Positions 20,136 to 29,078 of a stretch of 32,723 nucleotides of DNA are shown in pieces. The notes under the pieces were generated by a model. The model had not been told where the DNA came from, ran no database searches, and was given only the letters and a program-made list of their open reading frames with translations. The translations under genes were made by a program, and so were the position numbers. How positions within the stretch are numbered: the stretch's first letter is position 1; each line of letters starts with the position of its first letter. The stretch lies in contig CABYXQ010000012.1 in assembly GCA_902522915.1 (NCBI GenBank), positions 1 to 32,723 of the forward strand, read 5' to 3'. The stretch comes from an uncultured Pelagibacteraceae bacterium. Its GTDB lineage: Bacteria; Pseudomonadota; Alphaproteobacteria; Pelagibacterales; Pelagibacteraceae.

Positions 20136-21899
20136 CTAATTAAATTTAAAATTCATAATATTTGAACTTCCTGATATTGCAGATTTATAATGATATTCTG
20201 CTCGTGGTAACACTTTTTCAAAATAAAATTTTGCTGTATTGATTTTATCATCATAAAAATCTTTATTTTTATCATAATCATTATAACTGACCTCAAGAAC
20301 TTTTATCCATGTATAAGCTAAAGATACAAATCCAAGAGTTTTTAAATAATCATTTGCTGCAGCACTAACATCATCTTTTTCTTCTTTTGATTTATCATTA
20401 ATCCAATCGGTGAACTTTGATAAAATATCTAAATAATAATTTAATTCCTTACTAAAAATTTTTACTTTTTCGTTTTTGCTATCACATTCAGTTTTAATCA
20501 ATTCCAAAAATTTACTAATTATGTTTCCATTTTTGTTTGATAACTTTCTAAAAACTAAGTCTGCTGCTTGAACTGAATTTGTACCTTCATAAATTGGGGT
20601 AATTCTATTATCTCTGTAAAGTTGTTCAATTCCTTGATCTTTTGTGTAGCCATACCCACCATGAATTTGCATAGCATCATTAATAATTTCCATGGCCAAA
20701 TCAGTAAATAATGATTTTACAACTGGTGTCATTAAAGAAACATAGTCGGAAGCTTCCTTTTTTACTTTTTCATCAGGATGATTAAGGCTTACTTCTGTTT
20801 GTTGGGACAACCAAAAACATAAAGCTCTTTCTCCTTCAATAATTGACTTCATATTTAAAAGAGATCTTCTGATATCTGCATGTTCAATTATAAAATCTGC
20901 ACCATTTGTAGATTTAGTGTTATTTGTTTTTCCTTGTTTTCTCTCTTTGGCATAAGCAAGTGAATTTTGGTAAGCTATTTCTGATATACCCAAACCTTGA
21001 ATACCTACTAAAATTCTTTCTAAATTCATCATTGTAAACATTTGACTTAAGCCTTTATTTTTTACTCCAATCATATATCCAACGGCATCATCAAAATTTA
21101 AGACACATGTTGCAGAGCCTTTAATTCCCATTTTATGCTCAACTGAACCTGTAGATACTCCATTTCTTGGACCAACAGATCCATCTTCATTTAAAATAAA
21201 TTTAGGAACAAGAAATAAACTTATGCCTTTAGTGCCAGGAGGAGAGTCGGCTGCTCTAGCAATAACTAAGTGTATAATATTCTCTGTTAGATCATGATCT
21301 CCTGATGTTATAAATATTTTTTGTCCACTAATTTTAAAAGTACCATCAGGTTGTTCTACAGCTTTAGTCTTTAACATTCCTAAATCAGTTCCACAAACTG
21401 GCTCTGTTAAACACATTGTTCCACTCCATTTTCCTTCAACCATTTTAGGTAAATATTTATCTTTCATTTCATCAGACGCATGATGTGAAATACAATTGTA
21501 TGCTCCTATAGTTAATTCACTATAAAGCTTAAAGGAAAGAGATGTTGCAGATAACATTTCATCAAAAAATGCACTCACTGTCTTGGGCATTCCCTGGCCA
21601 CCATATTTTGGATCACAAGATAAGGATATCCAACCATCTTCAATATATTTATTGTAAGCTTCCTTATAACCTGGTGGTGTTCTTACAACTCCATTTTCTA
21701 ATTTGGCAGGATTTTCATCTCCAGCTAAAGCTAAAGGTAATATAAGATTTTGATTTATTTTGGCTGCTTCTTCTAAGATATCTTTTACTAAATCTAAATT
21801 AACTTCATTATATTTTTCTAATTCATTGTAGTTTTTGTTGTCTCTTAATTTTTCAAAGAGAAACAACATATCATCTACTGGTGCTGTATAACTTGGCAT
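20136..21899 (-). CDS. dmdC: 3-methylmercaptopropionyl-CoA dehydrogenase
   Basis: This acyl-CoA dehydrogenase-family flavoenzyme is expected to oxidise MMPA-CoA to methylthioacryloyl-CoA. The 587 residues are longer than typical 380-residue acyl-CoA dehydrogenases, matching the large DmdC-like subgroup with an N-terminal extension (MPSYTAPVDDMLFLFEKL) and an extra C-terminal helical domain. The flavin and substrate region shows CLTEPVCGTDLGMLKTKA and KIFITSGDHDLTENI. The signature IHGGYGYTKDQGIEQLYRD and the loop ITPIYEGTNSVQAADLV hold the usual catalytic glutamate. An AAGG sequence lies upstream of the ATG. It is followed two bases later by dmdB and then dmdA. The general fold is certain. 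The exact substrate is inferred from this context. Confidence 0.9.
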   Translation of the reverse strand: MPSYTAPVDDMLFLFEKLRDNKNYNELEKYNEVNLDLVKDILEEAAKINQNLILPLALAGDENPAKLENGVVRTPPGYKEAYNKYIEDGWISLSCDPKYGGQGMPKTVSAFFDEMLSATSLSFKLYSELTIGAYNCISHHASDEMKDKYLPKMVEGKWSGTMCLTEPVCGTDLGMLKTKAVEQPDGTFKISGQKIFITSGDHDLTENIIHLVIARAADSPPGTKGISLFLVPKFILNEDGSVGPRNGVSTGSVEHKMGIKGSATCVLNFDDAVGYMIGVKNKGLSQMFTMMNLERILVGIQGLGISEIAYQNSLAYAKERKQGKTNNTKSTNGADFIIEHADIRRSLLNMKSIIEGERALCFWLSQQTEVSLNHPDEKVKKEASDYVSLMTPVVKSLFTDLAMEIINDAMQIHGGYGYTKDQGIEQLYRDNRITPIYEGTNSVQAADLVFRKLSNKNGNIISKFLELIKTECDSKNEKVKIFSKELNYYLDILSKFTDWINDKSKEEKDDVSAAANDYLKTLGFVSLAYTWIKVLEVSYNDYDKNKDFYDDKINTAKFYFEKVLPRAEYHYKSAISGSSNIMNFKFN

Positions 21900-21925
21900 T
21901 TGGGGACCTTAGAATAATTATAGAT

Positions 21926-23032
21926 TTATTGCAATTTTGAAATTATCGCATCACCCATTTCCGAGGTTGATGCTTCTTTCGTTCCTTCAGAAAGAGTATC
22001 TTTGGTCCTTAGACCATCGTTAAGCACTCCTTGAACAGCTTTTTCAAGAATATCAGCTTCATTATCTAAGTCTAAAGAGTATTTAAGAGCCATCGCAAAA
22101 CTTAAAATCGAAGCAATCGGATTAGCAATCCCTTTTCCTGCAATATCAGGAGCTGAGCCATGGATAGGTTCATACATTGCTCTCATCTCTCCATCTTTGT
22201 TTTTTGCGCCCAAAGATGCTGATGGTAGAAGTCCTAATGAACCAGTTAGCATTGATGCTTGATCTGAAAGCATATCACCAAATAGATTGTCAGTAACTAT
22301 AACATCAAATTGTTTTGGATTTCTTAAAAGCTGCATTGCGCAGTTATCAGCCAACATATGGTTCAATTCAACATCTTTATATTCTTTGTCATGAAGTTCT
22401 TGAACTTCTTCTTTCCAAAGTTGTCCTGCTTCCATTACATTTGATTTTTCACATGAAGTAACTTTGTTAGATCTTTTTTTAGCTAAATCAAAAGCAACCC
22501 TTGCAACTCTAGTTATTTCATTAGTAGTGTATGTATGTGTATTAATTCCTTTTCTTTCACCATTTTCTATTGGTTTAATTCCTCTTGGTTCACCAAAATA
22601 AATTCCACCAGTTAATTCTCTTACTATCATTATATCTAAACCTGATACTACCTCTGGTTTTAGCGTTGAGGCGTCAACCAATTGTTCAAAACAAATTGCA
22701 GGTCTTAAATTTGCAAACAATTTTAATTCTTTTCTAAGTTTTAATAGCGCTCTTTCAGGTTTCTTAGAAAATTCTAAATTATCCCATTTAGGTCCACCAA
22801 CTGCACCTAACATAACTACTTCACTTTCTAAAGCTTTGTAAAATACTTCATCAGTTATTGGCGTTCCATGTTTATCGTATGAACAACCACCAGCAAGGTC
22901 TTCGTCTATTTCAAAATCTAATGATTTATTGTCATTAAACCATTTAATAATTTTTTTAACTTCATTTATGACTTCTGGACCTATACCATCACCAGGTAAT
23001 AAAAGTATTTTTCTTTTTTTTACTTTAATCAT
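21926..23032 (-). CDS. leuB: 3-isopropylmalate dehydrogenase
   Basis: LeuB oxidatively decarboxylates 3-isopropylmalate in leucine synthesis, using NAD+. The 368 residues show the N-terminal [17 protein letters not shown], the substrate loop [19 protein letters not shown], the active-site segment [16 protein letters not shown], the metal-binding [20 protein letters not shown], and the adenine-binding [18 protein letters not shown]. These features separate it from isocitrate and tartrate dehydrogenase relatives. The start overlaps the end of leuD by eight bases, so the leu genes form one unit, and dmdC begins 26 bases further downstream. Confidence 0.96.
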   Translation of the reverse strand: MIKVKKRKILLLPGDGIGPEVINEVKKIIKWFNDNKSLDFEIDEDLAGGCSYDKHGTPITDEVFYKALESEVVMLGAVGGPKWDNLEFSKKPERALLKLRKELKLFANLRPAICFEQLVDASTLKPEVVSGLDIMIVRELTGGIYFGEPRGIKPIENGERKGINTHTYTTNEITRVARVAFDLAKKRSNKVTSCEKSNVMEAGQLWKEEVQELHDKEYKDVELNHMLADNCAMQLLRNPKQFDVIVTDNLFGDMLSDQASMLTGSLGLLPSASLGAKNKDGEMRAMYEPIHGSAPDIAGKGIANPIASILSFAMALKYSLDLDNEADILEKAVQGVLNDGLRTKDTLSEGTKEASTSEMGDAIISKLQ

Positions 23033-23630
23033 TAAAAATCCATGGTTTTGTATTTTTTAAATCATTTTCAAAGCTTTCAATTTTATCTGATTTTTTTAGT
23101 GATAGAGCAATATCATCCAATCCTTCAAGTAAACATTTTTTCTTAAATGGATCTACTTTAAATTTAATCTCATTATTTCCATACACAACTTTTTCTTCCT
23201 TTAAATCAACAAATATCTCCTCTTTTCTATTGGCGTATTCAGATAATTCTTTAATTTTTTCTTCCTCAAGAATTATTGGTAAAATTCCATTTTTAAAACA
23301 ATTACTATAAAAAATATCTGCGTAGCTTGAGCTTATTATACAGGTTATTCCAAAATCTAATAATGCCCATGGTGCGTGCTCTCTAGATGAACCACATCCA
23401 AAATTTTTACCAGCAATTAAAATTTTAGACCCATTATATGGATTTTGATTTAAAGCAAAATCATTGATTTCTTTTCCCTGATCATCATATCTCATTTCAA
23501 AAAATAGATTTTTTCCAAGGCCAGTTCTCTTAATAGTTTTTAAAAATTGTTTTGGAATGATCATATCTGTATCAATATTCACTATAGGTAAATATGCTGG
23601 AATACTTTTTAATTTGTTAAATTTTTGCAT
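23025..23630 (-). CDS. leuD: 3-isopropylmalate dehydratase small subunit
   Basis: This is the swivelling small subunit of isopropylmalate isomerase, which works with LeuC to convert 2- to 3-isopropylmalate. The 201 residues are the standard length. The N-terminal part holds [17 protein letters not shown], and the substrate-recognition core is [20 protein letters not shown], followed by [19 protein letters not shown]. It directly abuts leuC upstream and overlaps leuB downstream by eight bases. No leuA is present in this window. Confidence 0.96.
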   Translation of the reverse strand: MQKFNKLKSIPAYLPIVNIDTDMIIPKQFLKTIKRTGLGKNLFFEMRYDDQGKEINDFALNQNPYNGSKILIAGKNFGCGSSREHAPWALLDFGITCIISSSYADIFYSNCFKNGILPIILEEEKIKELSEYANRKEEIFVDLKEEKVVYGNNEIKFKVDPFKKKCLLEGLDDIALSLKKSDKIESFENDLKNTKPWIFND

Positions 23631-25034
23631 TTAATTTTGATACTTTCTAACATCATCTAAGTTTCCAGATATTGCGGCTGCTGCAGCCATCCCTGGACTA
23701 ACCAAGTGGGTTCTTCCACCTCTACCTTGTCTTCCTTCAAAATTTCTATTTGATGTAGAAGCACATCTTTCTTCAGGTTTTAATTTGTCTGCATTCATTG
23801 CTAAACACATTGAACATCCTGGTTCTCTCCACTCAAAACCAGAATTAACAAATATCTTATCTAAACCTTCTTGTTCCGCTTGCTCTTTAACTAACCCCGA
23901 ACCTGGAACGACAATTGCATTAACATGAGATGATATTTTCTTATCTTTTAAAATTTTAGCAGCTTCTCTAAGGTCTTCAATTCTTCCATTAGTACAACTT
24001 CCGATAAACACTTTATCTATTTTGATATCCGTTGCAGACATATCAGGTTTTAAACCCATGTATTTTAAAGATCTTTCAATTGAATTTTTTTTATCTTCGT
24101 CTTTTTCACTATTTGGGTTAGGTACTTTATCATTGATGGTGATCACATCTTGTGGTGATGTTCCCCAAGTGATCATTGGTAAAATTTCACCTGCATTAAG
24201 ATTTATTTCTTTATCAAAAATTGCACCAGAATCAGTTTTAAGGTTATTCCAATAATTTAGGGCTTTTTCCCAACTATCTCCTTTTGGAGACATTGGTTTA
24301 CCTTTTAAATACTTAAAAATTTTTTCATCAGGAGCTATTAATCCTGCTCTCGCTCCACCTTCAATCGTCATGTTGCAAATTGTCATTCTTTGCTCAACAC
24401 TTAATGATCTTACTAAATCCCCAGCATATTCAATAACACAACCTGTTCCACCAGCTGTTCCTATTTTTCCAATAATTTGAAGTATAACATCCTTAGAAGT
24501 AACACCTAAAGGAAGTTTTCCATCAACATTAATTCTAAAATTTTTTGCTTTTTTTTGAACTAATGTTTGTGTTGCTAATACATGCTCAACTTCAGAAGTA
24601 CCAATACCAAATGCTAGTGATCCAAAAGCACCATGAGTTGCAGTATGACTATCTCCACATACAATTACAGTTCCTGGTTGAGTAAAACCTTGCTCTGGAC
24701 CAATAATATGGACAATCCCTTGTCTTTTATCGTCCATACCAAAAAGCTGAATATTAAATTCTTTACAGTTAGCTTCTAAAGTATCAACTTGAATTTTAGA
24801 CTCTTTATCAGAGATACCTTTGGTTCTATCAGTTGTAGGAACATTGTGATCTGCGACAGCTAAAGTTAAATTTGGATGTCTAACTTTTCTATTTGAATTT
24901 CTTAGGCCTTCAAATGCTTGAGGGCTAGTAACTTCATGAACAAGATGTCTATCAACAAAAAGTAAGGCTGTTCCATCATCTTGTTGGTCTACCAGATGAT
25001 CGTTCCAAATTTTATCGTAAAGAGTAGTAGACAT
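23631..25034 (-). CDS. leuC: 3-isopropylmalate dehydratase large subunit
   Basis: This aconitase-superfamily large subunit carries the [4Fe-4S] cluster of isopropylmalate isomerase. The 467 residues start with [12 protein letters not shown] and include [18 protein letters not shown] and the substrate region [20 protein letters not shown]. The three cluster cysteines are one in [16 protein letters not shown] and two in [14 protein letters not shown]. The C-terminal [18 protein letters not shown] is also as expected. It lies 11 bases after rplS and abuts leuD. Placing leuCDB straight behind the ribosomal rpsP-trmD-rplS genes is a feature of this compact genome. Confidence 0.97.
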   Translation of the reverse strand: MSTTLYDKIWNDHLVDQQDDGTALLFVDRHLVHEVTSPQAFEGLRNSNRKVRHPNLTLAVADHNVPTTDRTKGISDKESKIQVDTLEANCKEFNIQLFGMDDKRQGIVHIIGPEQGFTQPGTVIVCGDSHTATHGAFGSLAFGIGTSEVEHVLATQTLVQKKAKNFRINVDGKLPLGVTSKDVILQIIGKIGTAGGTGCVIEYAGDLVRSLSVEQRMTICNMTIEGGARAGLIAPDEKIFKYLKGKPMSPKGDSWEKALNYWNNLKTDSGAIFDKEINLNAGEILPMITWGTSPQDVITINDKVPNPNSEKDEDKKNSIERSLKYMGLKPDMSATDIKIDKVFIGSCTNGRIEDLREAAKILKDKKISSHVNAIVVPGSGLVKEQAEQEGLDKIFVNSGFEWREPGCSMCLAMNADKLKPEERCASTSNRNFEGRQGRGGRTHLVSPGMAAAAAISGNLDDVRKYQN

Positions 25035-25045
25035 TGAGAAAAAAA

Positions 25046-25600
25046 TTATTTTTTTTCTGAGGTACTTTCTGACGGTTGTTCTTCTTTTGTAGTTTCTTCC
25101 GCTGGTACTTCTTCTTTAGGAGCTTCAGCTACTGGTGCCACTTCTGCTGCTGTTGCTTCTTCTTTAGAAGCTTCTGCTGCGGGAACAACATTTTCTTCAG
25201 TAACAGTTTCAGGTTTTACATCAACATCAATCCCAATTTTTTTTCTTATCTTTTCTGCAATTCTTGCTGACTTACCAGTTCTGTCTCTTAAATAGTATAA
25301 TTTAGCTCTTCTCACCTTACCTGATCTAATTACTTTAATTGAGTCAATTAATGTTCCATATAATGGAAAAGTTCTTTCAACACCTTCTCCGAAAGAAATC
25401 TTTCTAACAGTAAATGATGAATTTAAATCTCTACTTTTTTTTGCAATACAAACGCCTTCAAAATACTGAATTCTTTCTTTTTTACCTTCGGTAATTCTAA
25501 CACCAACTTTAACTACATCTCCAGGATAAAACTCTGGAATTTTTTTCTCTGCGAGAATTTTTTTTACGTTATGTTGATTAATTTCTTCAATTGTTTTCAT
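25046..25600 (-). CDS. rplS: 50S ribosomal protein L19 with extended acidic tail
   Basis: L19 sits at the 30S-50S interface of the ribosome. The conserved core is about 120 residues: [58 protein letters not shown] and [20 protein letters not shown]-terminal extension of about 60 residues rich in Glu, Ala, Pro and Lys ([20 protein letters not shown]) follows. I place the start at the ATG at 25600, giving 184 residues. An in-frame TTG five codons further upstream is the only other option and has no family support. No clear ribosome-binding sequence is seen. The tail resembles that of S16 in the same operon, down to the DNA. Confidence 0.94.
   Translation of the reverse strand: MKTIEEINQHNVKKILAEKKIPEFYPGDVVKVGVRITEGKKERIQYFEGVCIAKKSRDLNSSFTVRKISFGEGVERTFPLYGTLIDSIKVIRSGKVRRAKLYYLRDRTGKSARIAEKIRKKIGIDVDVKPETVTEENVVPAAEASKEEATAAEVAPVAEAPKEEVPAEETTKEEQPSESTSEKK
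25113..25180 (-). repeat. Repetitive Ala-Glu-Pro-Lys coding repeats in the L19 tail
   Basis: Two related units lie here on the plus strand. The unit at 25113-25142 matches the S16-tail unit at 26361-26390 at 28 of 30 positions by eye. The 20 bases from 25161 match 26331-26350 at 19 of 20. They encode [13 protein letters not shown] residues of the L19 C-terminal extension. Direct orientation and near identity about 1.2 kb apart suggest a copied or co-evolving low-complexity segment. Confidence 0.75.
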
Positions 25601-25616
25601 ATTAGTATTTATCAAG

Positions 25617-26303
25617 TTAATCTTTCTTATATTTTTGCCATAAATCTGGTCTTCGGTCGCGTGTTATAGCCTCAGATTGAGATAAACGCCAGTGTTTAAT
25701 TTTGTCGTGATCTCCAGATAATAGGACCTCAGGAACACCTTTTTTCTCCCATATTTGAGGTTTTGTGTACTGAGGATACTCTAATAGATCGTTTTGAAAG
25801 CTCTCATCGACTTTAGAATTTTCATTTCCTAAAACTCCTGGTAGAAGTCTTAATATACTATCAATAACTACAAATGCTGCGGTTTCACCTCCAGATAAAA
25901 CGTAGTCTCCAATACTAACTTCCTCAATATTTCTCGTAGAAAGTACTCTTTCATCAACTCCTTCAAAATGTCCACAAATAAAAGATACTGATTTTTCATT
26001 TGCTAAATCTTGAGCATAATACTGATCAAACTTTTTACCTTTGGGAGATAAATAAATAATTCTTTCGCCTTGATTTTTATTTTGATCTAAAGATTTTGCT
26101 AAAACATCTGCTTTTAAGAGCATGCCCGAACCACCACCATATGGAGTATCATCAACTGTTTTATGTTTGTCTTCAGCTGCATCACGAATATTAACAATTT
26201 TTAAATCCCACAACTCTTTGGATAAAGCTTTACCGTACAAACCTTTAGATAAAGGTCCAGGAAAAACTTCTGGATAAAGTGTAAACACTTTTGCTAGCCA
26301 CAT
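25617..26303 (-). CDS. trmD: tRNA (guanine-N1)-methyltransferase
   Basis: TrmD methylates G37 next to the anticodon of tRNAs reading CNN codons and so prevents +1 frameshifting. It is a SPOUT-fold homodimer that uses S-adenosylmethionine. The 228 residues show [20 protein letters not shown] at the N-terminus, then [18 protein letters not shown] and [12 protein letters not shown]. The knot region is [13 protein letters not shown] with [20 protein letters not shown] and LLPGVLGN, and the C-terminal tRNA-contact region includes [12 protein letters not shown]. It lies between rpsP (14 bases upstream) and rplS. The rimM gene usually found between rpsP and trmD is missing. Confidence 0.96.
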   Translation of the reverse strand: MWLAKVFTLYPEVFPGPLSKGLYGKALSKELWDLKIVNIRDAAEDKHKTVDDTPYGGGSGMLLKADVLAKSLDQNKNQGERIIYLSPKGKKFDQYYAQDLANEKSVSFICGHFEGVDERVLSTRNIEEVSIGDYVLSGGETAAFVVIDSILRLLPGVLGNENSKVDESFQNDLLEYPQYTKPQIWEKKGVPEVLLSGDHDKIKHWRLSQSEAITRDRRPDLWQKYKKD

Positions 26304-26317
26304 AAATAACTTTTAAA

Positions 26318-26719
26318 TTATTTTTGTTCTTCTTTAGGAGCTTCTGCTGCTGGAGCTTCTTCTTTAGGAGCTTCTGCTACTGGTGCCGCTTCTTTAGCAG
26401 GTTCTTCACCTTCTTTTTTTCTTTCTTTTTTTGGAACTGCTTTTTGAGGATTATTTCCATTAGCAGGCATTGGCATTAATTCATTTTCACCTAAAATTCT
26501 TGCAACCCTAGTAGTAGGTTGAGCACCTTGACCTAGCCAATATTTAATTCTTTCTGCTTCAAGACCAACTCTTTCTTTTTTATCTTTCGGCAAAAGAGGA
26601 TTAAAAAATCCAACTTTTTCAATAAATCTTCCATCTCTTGCAAAACGACTATCTGCTACAACAACTTTGTAAACAGGACGTTTTTTTGTTCCACCTCTTG
26701 ATAATCTTAGTTTTAACAT
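26318..26719 (-). CDS. rpsP: 30S ribosomal protein S16 with extended acidic tail
   Basis: S16 is a small-subunit assembly protein. The core of about 80 residues is clear: [40 protein letters not shown], and [19 protein letters not shown]. The 133-residue protein then continues as a low-complexity tail, first Lys-rich ([10 protein letters not shown]) and then Ala-Glu-Pro-Lys repeats ([17 protein letters not shown]). The ATG has the strongest ribosome-binding site seen in the window, AAAAGGAG five bases upstream, as fits a highly expressed ribosomal gene. It follows ffh after 14 bases and precedes trmD. Confidence 0.95.
   Translation of the reverse strand: MLKLRLSRGGTKKRPVYKVVVADSRFARDGRFIEKVGFFNPLLPKDKKERVGLEAERIKYWLGQGAQPTTRVARILGENELMPMPANGNNPQKAVPKKERKKEGEEPAKEAAPVAEAPKEEAPAAEAPKEEQK
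26331..26390 (-). repeat. Tandem 30-base repeat in the S16 tail
   Basis: Two adjacent 30-base units on the plus strand, 26331-26360 and 26361-26390, both begin tctttaggagcttctgct. They encode the repeated AEAPKEE-type residues at the S16 C-terminus. A third, more diverged unit follows from 26391. The second unit is the one almost identical to 25113-25142 in rplS. Tandem in-frame units of this kind can change copy number without breaking the gene. Confidence 0.75.
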
Positions 26720-26733
26720 TCTTTCTCCTTTTA

Positions 26734-28092
26734 TTATTTTAATTGATTAAATAGCTCTGGCGGTATTCCTTTATCAGACATACCTTTCAGATTTCCTTTT
26801 GACATCTTTTTCATCATTTCAGACATCATTTTAAATTGCTTGAGCAACTTATTGATAGTGGCTGGATCTGTGCCAGAGCCATTAGCAATTCTTTTTTTTC
26901 TAGAACCATCTATAAGTTTTGGGTTCTCTCTTTCTTTTTTTGTCATTGATAAAATTATTGCTTCATTTTTTGTAATAATACCTTCATCAATTCCAGCTGA
27001 ATCCATTTGAGATTTCATTTTTGAAACTCCTGGCATAAAGGACATAATGCCTTCAATTCCTCCCATTTTTTTCATTTGTCTTAGTTGAGTTAAATAATCT
27101 TGCATAGAAAATTGCCCTTTCTTCAAATTTTCTTCTGCTTTTTTAATATTCTCTTCACCTAAATCTTGTGCAGCTTTTTCAACAAGAGATACAATATCTC
27201 CCATACCAAGAATTCTGTTTGCAATTCTATCTGGATGAAATACTTCAAGATTATCAATCTTTTCACCTATACCTAAAAATTTAATTGGCACATTAGATAC
27301 ATATTTCATACTAACTGCAGCTCCACCTCTTGCATCACCATCTGCTCTTGTTAAAATTATTCCAGAGAGGTTTACTGTATTCTTAAATTCTTTTGCTACT
27401 GAAGCAGCAACTTGTCCTGTTAGTGAGTCTGCAACTAAGAAAGTTTCAGTTGGATTAATTACACTTTCAATTTGTTTAATCTCACTCATCATTTGCAAAT
27501 CAATTTGAGTTCTACCAGCAGTATCAAATAAAATAATTTCAGCTCCGTTGAGATTTGCAGCACTAATTGCTCTTCTACATATGTCTGTTGGCTGCTGACC
27601 CTCAATTATAGGAAGTGTTAAAATATTATTCTGCTCACCTAAAGATCTAAGTTGTTCTTGAGCGGCAGGTCTATAAATATCTAGACTAGCCATCATTACT
27701 TTTTTCTTTTTATTAGTTTCTAAATACTTAGCTAATTTAGCAGTTGTAGTTGTTTTACCAGAACCCTGAAGTCCAACTAGCATCATTGGAACTGGTGGAA
27801 CTGCATTAAGATTTACATCATTATTGGTCTCACCAAGTAAATTAACTAATTCATCATAGACAATTTTAACAACCATATCCCCTGGAGAGGTTGATCTAAT
27901 AATTTCTTGTCCTAGCGCTTTTGGTTTAACTTTTTCAATAAAATCTTTAGCAACATCGAGGGAAACATCTGCTTCTAATAAAGCTTGTCTAATGCCTCTT
28001 AAACCCTCATCTACTTGAGCTTCATCAAGTGAAGGTGATTTTTTTAAAGAAGAAAAAATTTCTTCGAATTTATTTGTTAAATTTTCAAACAT
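26734..28092 (-). CDS. ffh: Signal recognition particle protein Ffh
   Basis: Ffh is the SRP54 GTPase that binds signal sequences on nascent membrane proteins and docks with FtsY. I choose the ATG at 28092 ([18 protein letters not shown]), giving 452 residues, because this is the family's normal N-terminus. The in-frame extension to 28119 is not family-like. The N domain is followed by the G domain: [42 protein letters not shown] and [14 protein letters not shown]. The methionine-rich M domain has [19 protein letters not shown] and MMSEMMKKM, binding SRP RNA and signal peptides. It is the first gene of the long minus-strand run, transcribed away from dapF, with a structured 161-base region upstream. 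Confidence 0.95.
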   Translation of the reverse strand: MFENLTNKFEEIFSSLKKSPSLDEAQVDEGLRGIRQALLEADVSLDVAKDFIEKVKPKALGQEIIRSTSPGDMVVKIVYDELVNLLGETNNDVNLNAVPPVPMMLVGLQGSGKTTTTAKLAKYLETNKKKKVMMASLDIYRPAAQEQLRSLGEQNNILTLPIIEGQQPTDICRRAISAANLNGAEIILFDTAGRTQIDLQMMSEIKQIESVINPTETFLVADSLTGQVAASVAKEFKNTVNLSGIILTRADGDARGGAAVSMKYVSNVPIKFLGIGEKIDNLEVFHPDRIANRILGMGDIVSLVEKAAQDLGEENIKKAEENLKKGQFSMQDYLTQLRQMKKMGGIEGIMSFMPGVSKMKSQMDSAGIDEGIITKNEAIILSMTKKERENPKLIDGSRKKRIANGSGTDPATINKLLKQFKMMSEMMKKMSKGNLKGMSDKGIPPELFNQLK

Positions 28093-28112
28093 ATTTATTA
28101 CACACAGCAGTA

Positions 28113-28220
28113 ATCGCACTAGTGGGCGAACCCTCGCTGACTAGTGTCGATCTCTTTGTTTCCAAAGACACCGCAAAGTTAATGTTTTTGCGGAAACGGC
28201 AACAACCTATAATAGAGGTT
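28113..28220 (-). ncRNA. Structured intergenic region between ffh and dapF, possible RNA or ffh leader
   Basis: This 108-base part of the 161-base ffh-dapF gap is richer in GC than its surroundings and packed with inverted repeats. An 11-pair stem with one bulged base joins 28113-28123 to 28140-28151 and encloses GGG-CGAA-CCC. A perfect 6-pair hairpin lies at 28153-28168 and has a GAAA tetraloop when read on the minus strand. A 7-pair hairpin joins 28171-28177 to 28187-28193. GTTTCC at 28158-28163 can also pair with GGAAAC at 28192-28197, which would exclude the 28153 hairpin. A 5-pair hairpin spans 28204-28220. The GNRA loop weakly favours the minus strand. I cannot match it to SRP RNA, 6S, tmRNA or a known riboswitch. 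It may be only DNA-level structure. Confidence 0.35.
28185..28213 (+). promoter_or_regulatory. Candidate sigma-70-type promoter for dapF-ftsY
   Basis: A perfect TATAAT occurs at 28208-28213 on the plus strand, about 40 bases before the dapF ATG. The hexamer at 17-base spacing is TTTTTG (28185-28190), a poor -35. In such AT-rich DNA a TATAAT can arise by chance, but its place in the only sizeable gap before dapF makes a promoter reasonable. It lies inside the small 28204-28220 inverted repeat. Confidence 0.35.
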
Positions 28221-28253
28221 CAAAAAGTCAATAAATAAGTTAAATATCTATAT

Positions 28254-29078
28254 ATGGATATTAAAGCATTTAAAATGGACGGTTTAGGTAATGATTTTGT
28301 CATCATAGATAATAGGCAAACAATTACAAATTTAACGAAAGAACAAATAATAAAGATTTGTGACAGAAAATTTATTGGTTGTGACCAACTAATATTTATT
28401 AAAAAAAATGATATTTCAGATGCTTCACTAGAATTTTATAATTCAGATGGAGGAATGTCTGGTGCATGTGGAAATGGTACACGATGTATTGCTGATTTGT
28501 TAGGCAAAGAAAATAAAAAAAAAGAAATTATCCTAACTACTTTATCTGGCAAATTAAAATCAAATATTGTTGGAGAAAAAATAGTTTCTACAGAAATAGG
28601 TGTTGCAAAAACAAAATGGGATGAAATTCCATTGTCTAAAGAATTAAATACGAATAATTTAGGTATTAAAATTAATGACAAAAATAATAATGAATTTTCT
28701 GGCGGAACTGCTGTAAATGTTGGAAACCCACATGTTGTTTTTTTTGTTGATAATAACGAAAATTTTGAAATTGAAAAAATTGGACCAAAAATTGAAACCC
28801 ACTCTCTATTTCCAGAAAAATGTAATGTTACTTTAGCAACTATTGTTAACAAAGAATTAATAAAAGTTAGAGTGTGGGAAAGAGGAGCCGGGCTTACCAA
28901 AGCTTGTGGAACTGCAGCTTGCGCAACAGCTTTTGCCGCAAAACAAAACGGACTGGTAAATGATAAAGTTGATATTGAATTTGCTACAGGTAGATTGACA
29001 ATTTCGATTGATGAAAACAATAGTATTCATATGAAAGGACCAGTTTCAGATATTGAGGAGATAAATTTTAAAATTTAA
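28254..29078 (+). CDS. dapF: Diaminopimelate epimerase
   Basis: DapF converts LL- to meso-diaminopimelate for lysine and peptidoglycan by a two-cysteine, cofactor-free mechanism. The 274 residues start MDIKAFKMDGLGNDFVIID, which is the family N-terminus. The two catalytic cysteines are C72 in NSDGGMSGACGNGTRCIADL and the one in ERGAGLTKACGTAACA near residue 220. GGTAVNVGNPHVVFFV supplies the substrate-contact region. The TAA stop shares one base with the ftsY ATG, so the pair are co-transcribed and probably coupled. It is the first plus-strand gene, divergent from ffh. Confidence 0.96.
   Translation: MDIKAFKMDGLGNDFVIIDNRQTITNLTKEQIIKICDRKFIGCDQLIFIKKNDISDASLEFYNSDGGMSGACGNGTRCIADLLGKENKKKEIILTTLSGKLKSNIVGEKIVSTEIGVAKTKWDEIPLSKELNTNNLGIKINDKNNNEFSGGTAVNVGNPHVVFFVDNNENFEIEKIGPKIETHSLFPEKCNVTLATIVNKELIKVRVWERGAGLTKACGTAACATAFAAKQNGLVNDKVDIEFATGRLTISIDENNSIHMKGPVSDIEEINFKI

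Noticed and set aside
25076..25270. Plus-strand frame rich in Phe and Cys over the rplS tail
   Set aside because: It is the antisense of the Glu/Ala/Pro repeats and a composition artefact.
28093..28119. Longer ffh start at 28119
   Set aside because: The extra residues (MRLLLCVIN) are not family-like, and ATG 28092 begins at the normal Ffh N-terminus.
28171..28193. Terminator hairpin in the ffh-dapF gap
   Set aside because: The 7-pair stem is not followed by a T tract on either strand, so it does not look like a terminator.
28029..28238. Plus-strand open frame of 69 codons running through the ffh start and the structured gap
   Set aside because: It begins antisense to the ffh N-terminus, has no family resemblance or ribosome-binding site, and is better explained by chance.
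28093..28253. SRP (4.5S) RNA gene beside ffh
   Set aside because: The location is tempting, but neither strand contains the conserved GGAAG...AGCAG core of bacterial SRP RNA domain IV. The GAAA loop at 28153-28168 sits in a different sequence context.
28436..29020. 194-codon open frame antisense to dapF
   Set aside because: It lies wholly inside dapF, whose catalytic motifs are intact. The antisense product has no recognisable features.
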